64,000 nucleotides of DNA, from contig NZ_JAQMUE010000068.1 in the NCBI RefSeq assembly GCF_028330985.1, forward strand, positions 1 through 64,000. Direction: 5' to 3'. Below the pieces are notes generated by a model that was given only the letters and a program-made list of their open reading frames with translations, was not told where the DNA came from and made no database searches. Of the stretch, positions 36,378 through 43,623 are shown piece after piece; within the stretch, counting starts at the first letter, position 1, and each line of letters begins with the position of its first letter. This DNA comes from Roseofilum reptotaenium CS-1145. Its GTDB lineage: Bacteria > Cyanobacteriota > Cyanobacteriia > Cyanobacteriales > Desertifilaceae. The position numbers were made by a program, and so were the translations under genes.

Positions 36378-36711
36378 AATCGGTCATTTCTCGCATAATA
36401 GGAGGGAAAAAACCGAAAACGATATCCTGTTTAGGTATACCCAAGTCAACTAAATCTGCTGCCATATCATGCTCGGTTGAGTTAGCAAAAATCCAGATTT
36501 TTTCATTGCGGATATCCATATGCATGACACAATGATGTACCCAGCGCTCATTAAGCCAACCGAGATGGACAATTTGATAGTGATTTCGCTCGGTGTCAAA
36601 AATAGTTAAAACTTCAATCTCACCATAAGCTGGCTTAACTTTTGCGTAATCGATGAGCAGTTGCTGCACAATTTGTTGATAGTGGGTTAATTTATCGCTC
36701 AGTTCTTCCAT
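36364..36711 (-). CDS. xisI: XisI-family protein
   Basis: 115 residues: LTHYQQIVQQLLIDYAKVKP, IFDTERNHYQIVHLGWLNERWVHHCVMHMDI, and LVDLGIPKQDIVFGFFPPIMR are the XisI hallmarks. XisI was named as a factor controlling excision of the Anabaena fdxN element; its many paralogues in non-heterocystous cyanobacteria are of unknown role. It overlaps xisH by 13 bp. Confidence 0.92.
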   Translation of the reverse strand: MEELSDKLTHYQQIVQQLLIDYAKVKPAYGEIEVLTIFDTERNHYQIVHLGWLNERWVHHCVMHMDIRNEKIWIFANSTEHDMAADLVDLGIPKQDIVFGFFPPIMREMTDYAVN

Positions 36712-37133
36712 AGTAAAATCGCCTCTAATTCAACATTATAAACAATAAGTTTGACAGAATTTTCTTGTAGCCTTGAAGCGGGGAAATCAAGTTGAAAGAA
36801 TCGGTTATAGATGCGATCGGGTACAGCTAGATACAAAATACGATCGGGTTCTTGAATATGTAATGCCGCCCGATAGTTAATAAACTGACCCAGGGCTGTA
36901 TGAAACTCTGAAATTGTAGATGTAGTAACCAAAAAACTTTTGACTTCAACTGCAATTTTCTCATTTCCTCGCTCTGCTGCGATTAATCGTTCTGCTCCCA
37001 AGTCAATTTCCATCTCTACACCGCCCACTTTCATCTGAAGTGGATCGTGGGTCACATTCCACCCATCTTTAACAAGCGCTGTCTTAACCCCTTGATGAAA
37101 CCGATCCTTGGCCACAACTTTTGGGTGAATCAC
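36699..37133 (-). CDS. xisH: XisH-family protein
   Basis: 144 residues: VKTALVKDGWNVTHDPLQM, EIDLGAERLIAAERGNEKIA and VEVKSFLVTTSTISEFHTALG form the XisH fold, a PD-(D/E)XK-like core with Asp in DLGAE and VEVK supplying ExK. Together with xisI it forms a two-gene module that recurs in many cyanobacteria, possibly as a toxin-antitoxin-like or excision-control pair. No fdxN-type element or recombinase XisF is present in this window. Confidence 0.92.
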   Translation of the reverse strand: MIHPKVVAKDRFHQGVKTALVKDGWNVTHDPLQMKVGGVEMEIDLGAERLIAAERGNEKIAVEVKSFLVTTSTISEFHTALGQFINYRAALHIQEPDRILYLAVPDRIYNRFFQLDFPASRLQENSVKLIVYNVELEAILLWKN

Positions 37134-37226
37134 TAAACTAATAATATTGTATCATGGAATCCATAATCTGAGTTTGTGCTATTTTAATTCCAACCCATTC
37201 GCGTCCCTAGATAGACAACCTTATCT

Positions 37227-38213
37227 ATGAATACTGTAGATTACCTCCGCATCAGCCTAATTGACCGATGTAATTTTCGGTGCGAGTATTGTATGCCTGC
37301 GGGTGAAGAACTCAACTATATCTTAAGTCAAAATCTCCTCACATCTGACGAGATTCTTACCCTCTTAAAAGAGATTTTTATTCCCCTTGGTTTTACCCGC
37401 TTTCGCTTAACCGGAGGTGAACCCTTACTGCGTCCGGGAGTGGTGGATTTGGTGCGACAAATTGCCCAACTGCCCCAAACCCAAGATTTAGCCATGACTA
37501 CGAATGGATTTTTACTCGATACCTTGGCGCAAGACCTGTATGATGCCGGTTTGAGGCGGATTAATATTAGTCTTGATTCCCTAGAACCAGAGACATTTGA
37601 CAAAATTATCGGAAATCGGGGTAAAAGTCGCTGGGAACGAACATGGGCAGGGATTCAGAAGGCATATGAAGTAGGGTTCAACCCCTTAAAATTGAATGTG
37701 GTAGTGATTCCTGGGGTGAATGACCATGAGGTATTAAATTTAGCGGCATTAACTCTAGATCGCCAATGGCATGTCAGATTTATCGAGTTTATGCCTATTG
37801 GCAATGGTCATTTATTTACCAAGCGAGCCTGGATACCTTCGGAGGAATTACGCCAAAGAATTCGGGAGTGTTGGGGACTTACAGAGGGTGAGGTGCGTGG
37901 AAATGGGCCGGCAGATGTGTTCCAAATTCCTGGCGCTCAGGGGACATTGGGGTTTATTAGTCAGATGTCCGAGTGTTTTTGCGATCGCTGTAATCGAATG
38001 CGGTTATCGGCTGATGGTTGGTTGCGTCCCTGTCTGCTCAATGAAACTGGACAGATCGATCTCAAAAGCGAGTTGCGATCGCAGGTTCCTTTAACCGAAT
38101 TACGCCAACAAGTCGCCGATCTCTTACAGATTAAACCAGAGATTAATTTCAAACAACGGGAATCGGGTACAGAAGGCGTTTACACCCGCACCATGTCCCA
38201 GATTGGAGGATGA
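37227..38213 (+). CDS. moaA: GTP 3',8-cyclase
   Basis: First step of molybdenum-cofactor synthesis: radical SAM cyclisation of GTP to 3',8-cyclo-7,8-dihydro-GTP. The 328-residue protein has the N-terminal cluster motif [11 protein letters not shown] (Cys15, Cys19, Cys22), the [13 protein letters not shown] block and the second cluster in [21 protein letters not shown]. It ends with the RTMSQIGG tail, which is essential for activity in the family. The other moa genes are not nearby. Confidence 0.95.
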   Translation: MNTVDYLRISLIDRCNFRCEYCMPAGEELNYILSQNLLTSDEILTLLKEIFIPLGFTRFRLTGGEPLLRPGVVDLVRQIAQLPQTQDLAMTTNGFLLDTLAQDLYDAGLRRINISLDSLEPETFDKIIGNRGKSRWERTWAGIQKAYEVGFNPLKLNVVVIPGVNDHEVLNLAALTLDRQWHVRFIEFMPIGNGHLFTKRAWIPSEELRQRIRECWGLTEGEVRGNGPADVFQIPGAQGTLGFISQMSECFCDRCNRMRLSADGWLRPCLLNETGQIDLKSELRSQVPLTELRQQVADLLQIKPEINFKQRESGTEGVYTRTMSQIGG

Positions 38214-38233
38214 GAGCGCTAGGGGGAAATCAC

Positions 38234-38812
38234 TCAAGCTTCTGGCGTTAAATTCAGGCCGCGATACACTTGTTCAATGGGAAAACGGAGGTTAATACTT
38301 GTGAGTTCTATGGTGTCCCCTTCTTGATAGTTGATAATGATCCATTCTCCGGCATCATTTTTATGATACAAATCCATGGCTATGTGAGTCGAACTAACCA
38401 GTAAATAGTCGATTAAGGCGGGATTCTGGCGATACATCCTAAACTTCCCACCGCGATCGTAGGCTTCCGTACTTTGAGATAAAACTTCCACAATTAAGCA
38501 GGGATAAGTGAAAGAGTTAGGGGTGTTTTTGTCGCGATCGTCGCAGGTAACACTAGCATCGGGATAAGTGTAGTTCTGGGTTTCAAGCATATTAATCTTG
38601 ATATCGGAATTGCCTGTAATACAACCACTTCCTTCTAAATGAGCCTCAAACATGGCCGTAAATCGGATACCAATGCGCCCATGATTGACGCTGCCGCCTC
38701 CCATGGCATAAACTTGACCTTCTATATATTCATACTTTTCTAGTTGTGCTTCTTCCCAAGTGAAATACTCTTCAGGAGTGAGATGGGGATAATTATCTTT
38801 AGCTGCAATCAT
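38234..38812 (-). CDS. Uma2-family putative endonuclease
   Basis: 192 residues of a more distant Uma2 subgroup: LTPEEYFTWEEAQLEKYEYI, GQVYAMGGGSVNHGRIG, TYPDASVTCDDRDKN (Asp), and FTYPCLIVEVLSQSTEAYDR (EVLS). The YDRGGKFRMYRQNPALIDYLLVS segment confirms the family. It stands alone, convergent with moaA. Confidence 0.88.
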   Translation of the reverse strand: MIAAKDNYPHLTPEEYFTWEEAQLEKYEYIEGQVYAMGGGSVNHGRIGIRFTAMFEAHLEGSGCITGNSDIKINMLETQNYTYPDASVTCDDRDKNTPNSFTYPCLIVEVLSQSTEAYDRGGKFRMYRQNPALIDYLLVSSTHIAMDLYHKNDAGEWIIINYQEGDTIELTSINLRFPIEQVYRGLNLTPEA

Positions 38813-38917
38813 AGTTATCAGGAATGGAAAATAGAGTCTTTACCCATCATAACATTGACCACTATGATAATATGAAAGATATCTTAAATTATAAATTATC
38901 TATATCTTTAATCATTC

Positions 38918-39943
38918 ATGAAACTCAAAAAATATAGGCTACTATTGATCGGTGTCTTCTTGTTTACGCTACTGGGTTGTCTGTCCAGTGGAGGAAAAGA
39001 AATGCACGAGTTTAACCCAACAATTCGAGTCCCTGCGGAGTGGGAAACCCATGCAGGTACATGGATGCAATGGCCAAGTGCTTATGAGTCAGAGATGCGC
39101 CCAGAATTTGCCCAGATTATTGATATTATTCAAGATTACGAACCGGTTCACCTGTTGACCAGTAGTGAGGCTGAAAAAAGGAGAGCCAAACAATTTTTGT
39201 TAAAAAAAGGAGTTCCCAATACCCAAATCACTTGGCATATTGTGCCCGTAGATAATGCTTGGTTGCGGGATAATGGGCCCATTTATGTGACGGATGGAAT
39301 CGATCTGTGGATTCAAAATTGGAGATTTGATGCCTGGGGAGGGAACTTTGGCCCAGATATTGAGTACAAAAATGATAATCAAGTTCCCATTTATATTGGA
39401 GAATACTTGGGTTTGCCCATTGAAGATTATCAAGATTATGTGTTAGAAAAAGGCAATTTAGAATTCAATGGCGCAGGGACATTAGTGCTAAATTGGGATT
39501 GTCAGGACGATCGCAATCCTGGAATGACTCAAAGGGAACATGAAACTATTCTCAAGCAAGCTTTTGGGGTTCACACCATTATCTGGGCTTATGGACATCA
39601 CCGAGATGATGGAACCACAGGTCACATTGATGGGATTGCACGGTTTGTTGACCGCAATACCTTGATGGTTGCAGATTACGATCGCTCAAAGACGGAACGG
39701 AATTTAGCAAGAGCAGCTAAAGAAGCAGGATTAGAGGTGGTTCGCTATCCCGGTAATCCGAACTGGTTGGTCGGTAACGGATTTGTCTTAGCAATGGGGG
39801 AAGGAGAGGAGAGGATTGACGCTGCATTAAAATCTGAACTGGAATTTCTCTTTCCCGATCGCCAAATTCACTTGATTCATGCAGAAGCGATCTTCGATTC
39901 AGGAGGCGGTATCCATTGTGTCACCAACGATCAGCCTGCATAA
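38918..39943 (+). CDS. Lipoprotein agmatine deiminase / peptidylarginine-deiminase family
   Basis: 341 residues of the PF04371 family, which hydrolyses agmatine to N-carbamoylputrescine. The N-terminus has a lipobox (FLFTLLGC, Cys21), so the enzyme would be a membrane-anchored lipoprotein, unusual for this normally cytosolic family. Visible active-site blocks are DNAWLRDNGPIYV, GHHRDDGTTGHIDGIARF and the nucleophilic Cys in GGGIHCVTNDQPA near the C-terminus. The WGGNFGPDIEYKND block is the substrate lid region. It is convergent with the cyanobactin protease and not obviously part of that pathway. Extracellular agmatine use is an inference. Confidence 0.88.
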   Translation: MKLKKYRLLLIGVFLFTLLGCLSSGGKEMHEFNPTIRVPAEWETHAGTWMQWPSAYESEMRPEFAQIIDIIQDYEPVHLLTSSEAEKRRAKQFLLKKGVPNTQITWHIVPVDNAWLRDNGPIYVTDGIDLWIQNWRFDAWGGNFGPDIEYKNDNQVPIYIGEYLGLPIEDYQDYVLEKGNLEFNGAGTLVLNWDCQDDRNPGMTQREHETILKQAFGVHTIIWAYGHHRDDGTTGHIDGIARFVDRNTLMVADYDRSKTERNLARAAKEAGLEVVRYPGNPNWLVGNGFVLAMGEGEERIDAALKSELEFLFPDRQIHLIHAEAIFDSGGGIHCVTNDQPA

Positions 39944-39967
39944 TCTTTAGATTCAAGCGATTCCATA

Positions 39968-42025
39968 TTATTTGGAAACAGCCCACGATCGCACTTCTCC
40001 TAAAGTTACCGGAGTGCGATCGCTCACATCAATGGTAAACCGAAACACCCGTTTGGCGCGGCGAGCGTTTTCCGGATCGAAGAACTTTAATTTTACATCC
40101 CAACATTCGCTCCCGTAGCGACAGAAGGGGCTTTTTTCCACATCAATGCTGTGCAGCTCCATGCCGATGGCAACGGCTTCCGAGAAGGTTTGCACCGCTT
40201 GGAAAGCATTGGTAGCAGCGAAATTCAACGCCCTATCTTTTGCCATTTGTCCCAAGTTGCGCAAGTCGTAGTACACTCGATTGAGGAAGCTAGATAAAGT
40301 GCGACGCATAGCTGCTTCATCGGCTGCTTCTTGTTCTGCACTCACGGCTTGCAAGGCAGATTCGACTAATGTATTCACTTTCCAGCCATACATTCCCCTG
40401 GGACTATTCACCTTCAGCACTGGGATAACTTGCCCGGAAAAGAGTCTGACGGTTTCATCGGTTAATGTACCGGGAATACTCACCCGTTCGATATAATCTT
40501 CATCATCTTCGGCTAAAACTTGACCCGCTAGCATATATTGCATCGTTTCATAGATGTCGGCACCAAATGCGCCTACGGGTTTAATCGCATAAATTGGCGT
40601 GAGTTCTATATTTAACGTCCAAATAAGAGATTTACTTTCCGAAAGATTGGTTTCCAGATAATCGACCATTTGCCGGGCATCGTAGGGATTTGCCGGAACT
40701 TGCGTATTTCCAACGACTGCCGCAGGCATAAATTGTTTGAACGTATCCCGGCGTGCTTCTGTACCGAAATCATAGCCCAAGGTTCCCAAAGCATACACTA
40801 GGTTGGAACGTTGACTGGGGGTGACGCTGCTGGGAGAAACTGGGTGGGTTAATCCATTTCCGGTTAAAACAACAGTATTCTCTGGTAAGTTTGGTGTTTC
40901 GTCGTTGGTTTCTGGAGTGGAAAGAGGGGTTTGGGGTAAACTTTCGCTGGGGGTTTCGTTGCTCGGTGCGATCGCATTTTCCGTAGTAGAGATAGTTTCA
41001 CTTTCGGAATTTGCCACTATTGCTTTTTCCGCTAATGGCTCTCCAGTCAACAGTTCGTAAGCCCCAGCAATATTAATTTTTCCCAACAAACAGCGTTCTG
41101 GTTCTTCCACTTCTTCAGGATCGCAGGGAATGGCACTATTGGTTAAAGCAGCTCGTACTGCTTCGGCATCTGGTGCAGCTCCTTTTTCCAGTTGCAAACT
41201 CATTAATAGGGCTGCGGTTCCCGTGACAATAGGAGCGGCACAACTGGTTCCCTTTTTACGAATAGGTTCGTCCGTTCGCGGTTGCGCTCCTAAGATATTT
41301 TCTCCTGGGGCGAGGATGCCTTGACTGGCATATTTCCCGCCAAAGTTACTGAATTTAAACGGTTCTCCCGTGTCTTTCATTGCTCCTACAGTGAGGACAT
41401 TGTCTAAGACTGCTGGCACGCACCAACATTCGCCTTTATCGTTCCCTCCTGGAGCGATGACGAGAATATTATTATCCTGGGCTTGACGAATGGCTTTGTC
41501 GATAAATTCGTGAGCGAGTCCGCTTTGGGTGGGGTGACAAACGGCGCAGTGGATGATGTTGGCTCCCTGCTCGATGGCAGTGCTAATGGCGCGGGACAGG
41601 TTGAGAGGATTAATAAAATCGTCGTTGCTATAAGCGATGGGAATATTAATTACGGTTGCATTTGGGGCAATCCCTTCCACGGGAGAATCCGGTTGTCCGC
41701 AAATGGTACTAATAATATGGTTGGCGTGAAACTGTAAATGCAGGCTGGCGCGGATATTTTTATCGGGGATAGCGGCTACCATCATTTCCCCTTTTTCGTC
41801 CTCGCTTTTGCCGCTACTTTCGATTTCGAGAAAGGATTGAAAATGCTGCGCTTCGATCGCAAATTCTTCTGTCCAATAGGGTTCAAACCGGGTGAGATTT
41901 GCCCCTTGGAAACAGGCGCGTTCTAGGTCTACTTTACCATCGAGAACGGCAATTTTAATGCGACGATCGCCTTGGGTTTGGGAGCGGAGGGCAGAGAGTC
42001 CGGCGATATCGGTTAAATCGGGCAT
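39968..42025 (-). CDS. patG: Cyanobactin macrocyclase, PatG type
   Basis: 685 residues of the PatA/PatG family: an S8 (subtilisin-like) domain (residues 1-330), a linker and a C-terminal cyanobactin-specific domain from about 400 (YALGTLGYDFGTEARRDTF). I call it the macrocyclase because Asp29 and His100 are 71 residues apart and His100 to Ser261 (GTSCAAP) is 161. This is close to the D548/H618/S783 spacing of PatG. The extra, acidic insertion (residues 50-90) would be the capping helices that favour macrocyclisation over hydrolysis. It lacks the PatG N-terminal oxidase domain, as in pathways without heterocycles. Last gene of the cluster; stop 25 bp from the convergent lipoprotein gene. Confidence 0.88.
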   Translation of the reverse strand: MPDLTDIAGLSALRSQTQGDRRIKIAVLDGKVDLERACFQGANLTRFEPYWTEEFAIEAQHFQSFLEIESSGKSEDEKGEMMVAAIPDKNIRASLHLQFHANHIISTICGQPDSPVEGIAPNATVINIPIAYSNDDFINPLNLSRAISTAIEQGANIIHCAVCHPTQSGLAHEFIDKAIRQAQDNNILVIAPGGNDKGECWCVPAVLDNVLTVGAMKDTGEPFKFSNFGGKYASQGILAPGENILGAQPRTDEPIRKKGTSCAAPIVTGTAALLMSLQLEKGAAPDAEAVRAALTNSAIPCDPEEVEEPERCLLGKINIAGAYELLTGEPLAEKAIVANSESETISTTENAIAPSNETPSESLPQTPLSTPETNDETPNLPENTVVLTGNGLTHPVSPSSVTPSQRSNLVYALGTLGYDFGTEARRDTFKQFMPAAVVGNTQVPANPYDARQMVDYLETNLSESKSLIWTLNIELTPIYAIKPVGAFGADIYETMQYMLAGQVLAEDDEDYIERVSIPGTLTDETVRLFSGQVIPVLKVNSPRGMYGWKVNTLVESALQAVSAEQEAADEAAMRRTLSSFLNRVYYDLRNLGQMAKDRALNFAATNAFQAVQTFSEAVAIGMELHSIDVEKSPFCRYGSECWDVKLKFFDPENARRAKRVFRFTIDVSDRTPVTLGEVRSWAVSK

Positions 42026-42077
42026 AGTTTAATGTCTCAATCCTTATCTGGGTTCTGCAACATCTGCATGGTTCTGT

Positions 42078-42293
42078 TTAACACCAAATGCGACCGCGAC
42101 GAAATGGCTTTTCGTTTTTGTCCCGCTTATGGTCTTTAAACATACTTTTCCAGCGACCGTAGTCTTCTAATCCAGTGGCCAGAATATAAGATTGTTCGGG
42201 TTCGCTCGATGGGCTTTGGCTTGCGGTTTCTTCCTTTGTGGTTTTAGCCGCTTTCGCGTTTGCTTTTTTGCGATTTCCTTTGGCTTCTGCCAT
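42078..42293 (-). CDS. patC: Cyanobactin PatC-like small protein
   Basis: 71 residues: a Lys/Ala-rich N-terminus (AEAKGNRKKANAKAAKTTKE), a Ser/Glu linker and a conserved-looking end SYILATGLEDYGRWKSMFKD followed by EKPFRRGRIWC. The size and position between PatB-like and PatG suggest the PatC/TenC/TruC family, whose function in patellamide synthesis is unknown and dispensable. A good AAGGAG ribosome binding site precedes the ATG. The family assignment is by recollection and context. Confidence 0.65.
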   Translation of the reverse strand: MAEAKGNRKKANAKAAKTTKEETASQSPSSEPEQSYILATGLEDYGRWKSMFKDHKRDKNEKPFRRGRIWC

Positions 42294-42352
42294 GATTCAA
42301 CTGCTCCTTAATTATGAGAGAATGCGAGATTGGCGATCGTCTAACGTCCCCA

Positions 42353-42541
42353 TCAAGACATTTTCAGAGTGCTGTAGGGAGGATATTGAAATTGTGCCGG
42401 ATCGTTGTAATTTGCGCCGTGCATTAAGTCCATGCGGATGTGGAGTAAGTCATCACCCCGTCCGTGAATGACATCGACGCATTCATAGATTTTGACAAAG
42501 TGGGGACGTTTGATAGGGGGAGATTGTTTGGGAAGTTTCAT
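42353..42541 (-). CDS. patB: Cyanobactin PatB-like small protein
   Basis: 62 residues: MKLPKQSPPIKRPHFVKIYE, then ECVDVIHGRGDDLLHIRMDL, and a YPPYSTL end. It resembles the PatB/AcyB/McaB family of cyanobactin clusters in length, Pro-rich start and 'IRMDLMHG' helix. The role is unknown. It lies between precursor E1 and the PatC-like gene, with only weak ribosome-binding sequence. Confidence 0.62.
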   Translation of the reverse strand: MKLPKQSPPIKRPHFVKIYECVDVIHGRGDDLLHIRMDLMHGANYNDPAQFQYPPYSTLKMS

Positions 42542-42715
42542 AGTGCCGTTAGGATACTAGTAATTTGTGGTAATGTTCCTTAGATGGTTCTAGCAACTTC
42601 AGGTTCTAGATAGGGGAAATCGTTGGTGCTTTCCCCTGTTCCCTGCCTCTTCTCTCATGGCTGGTGGAAAAAAGAGTTTTAACCTTTTTTGAGGTGAGTG
42701 ATAGGCTTAAGAGAA

Positions 42716-42880
42716 CTACTCAGCATCATCACCTGCAAAAGTCAGGTAAAAACCATCCTCTCTCTCCTGAGGACCAAAAACGAGGGGTGCTACGATCGCA
42801 TTTCCATCACGAGAAACCGTAGCAGCATTTTCGCGCTTCACCGGAGCCACAGTTACCGGAGTCATCTTTTTAGTTTTCAT
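42716..42880 (-). CDS. patE1: Cyanobactin precursor peptide E1
   Basis: A 54-residue ORF, shorter than common ORF cut-offs. The leader MKTKKMTPVTVAPVKREN resembles anacyclamide-type leaders ('..VAPV.RE'). The peptide ends exactly in FAGDDAE, the canonical C-terminal macrocyclase recognition follower of anacyclamide/piricyclamide-type cyanobactins. The core lies between SRDGNAI (residues 23-29) and residue 47: VAPLVFGPQEREDGFYLT. It holds one Tyr (45) for PatF, no Cys, and Thr rather than Pro at the position just before the follower. The start codon was chosen from the shared leader with E2 and the upstream promoter. Confidence 0.9.
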   Translation of the reverse strand: MKTKKMTPVTVAPVKRENAATVSRDGNAIVAPLVFGPQEREDGFYLTFAGDDAE

Positions 42881-42942
42881 AATTCTTTGCCCTTGATATC
42901 AGCAATTTTTCCTGAGACTTAAAACTCAGAGTTATGACTATC

Positions 42943-42971
42943 AAGATATAATCTTCTCTGCATCATGTCAA
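42943..42971 (-). promoter_or_regulatory. Predicted sigma70-type promoter of precursor E1
   Basis: A perfect TTGACA (-35, at 42966-42971) followed after 17 bp by TATCTT (or after 15 bp by TATATC). It is homologous to the promoter of E2 at 47102-47130, and both upstream regions also share AACTAAGTC/ATTAAGTCTT blocks further out. A conserved, duplicated promoter supports E1 as an expressed gene. Confidence 0.6.
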
Positions 42972-43090
42972 CAATATCGCGTTACATTTAATTAAGTCTT
43001 TGGACTGAAATTGTGAAGGGAGCGATCGCACTCTAGAAAAATTGGGAATAGTGCGATCGCATTTTCCATTCTTTCTATCAATATACAAGG

Positions 43091-43561
43091 TTAATCGAGA
43101 TCTTCCTGTAGAGCGTTATCTTCCGGAAAATAATCCATATCTAAAACTTGCTCTTGCGTAAAAGGACAATCAGTCGGAAATGTTTGTTTCGGCAAATTAG
43201 TTTCATTAACCGCAGCGCGCACTGCTTTTGGATAGCATTCTGAGAAAATCTCGGTAAAATAAGGGTTTAAGCTCGGACTATCCTTTAACAGAAGCTCTAA
43301 TTGCTCTCGTTGCTCGTCAATTGTATTTAGCCAGCTATTTGTCCGTTTTTCCGATTGATATTTCCACTTCAGCAAATGCATCAATAGAACTTTTAAGCGA
43401 CTGAACATCTCCCGTTTATTGTTCCGTCCCATATCGGTAACTTCTTCGATTAGGTTTTCTATGTCCAGGCCGTCTAAATCTCCTTTTCTTAAATACGTTA
43501 CAGTTTGCTCGATCCACAAATTAAAATCGGTTTCATAAAGCTGAGAGAGTTTCGCGCTCAT
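43091..43561 (-). CDS. DUF29 family protein inside the cyanobactin cluster
   Basis: 156 residues from ATG 43561, preceded by a strong AAGGAGGAGTCAGA ribosome binding site. The longer frame to 43642 is not credible because it runs into patA. DUF29 marks are LYETDFNLWIEQTVTYLRKG, LDGLDIENLIEEVTDMGRNNKRE, LKVLLMHLLKWKYQSEKRTN and the Leu/Glu-rich C-terminus. DUF29 proteins are abundant in cyanobacteria and uncharacterised. Its insertion between patA and E1 splits the usual A-B-C order. Confidence 0.9.
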   Translation of the reverse strand: MSAKLSQLYETDFNLWIEQTVTYLRKGDLDGLDIENLIEEVTDMGRNNKREMFSRLKVLLMHLLKWKYQSEKRTNSWLNTIDEQREQLELLLKDSPSLNPYFTEIFSECYPKAVRAAVNETNLPKQTFPTDCPFTQEQVLDMDYFPEDNALQEDLD

Positions 43562-43623
43562 TCTGACTCCTCCTTGCTGAGGTTGTGTTAGCCTTGAGGC
43601 TAACACGGGATAGATGGATATCT

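Noticed and set aside
42698-42922. Plus-strand ORF overlapping the precursor E1 region
   Set aside because: The minus strand carries the precursor with a conserved leader, follower and promoter; the plus frame is its shadow.
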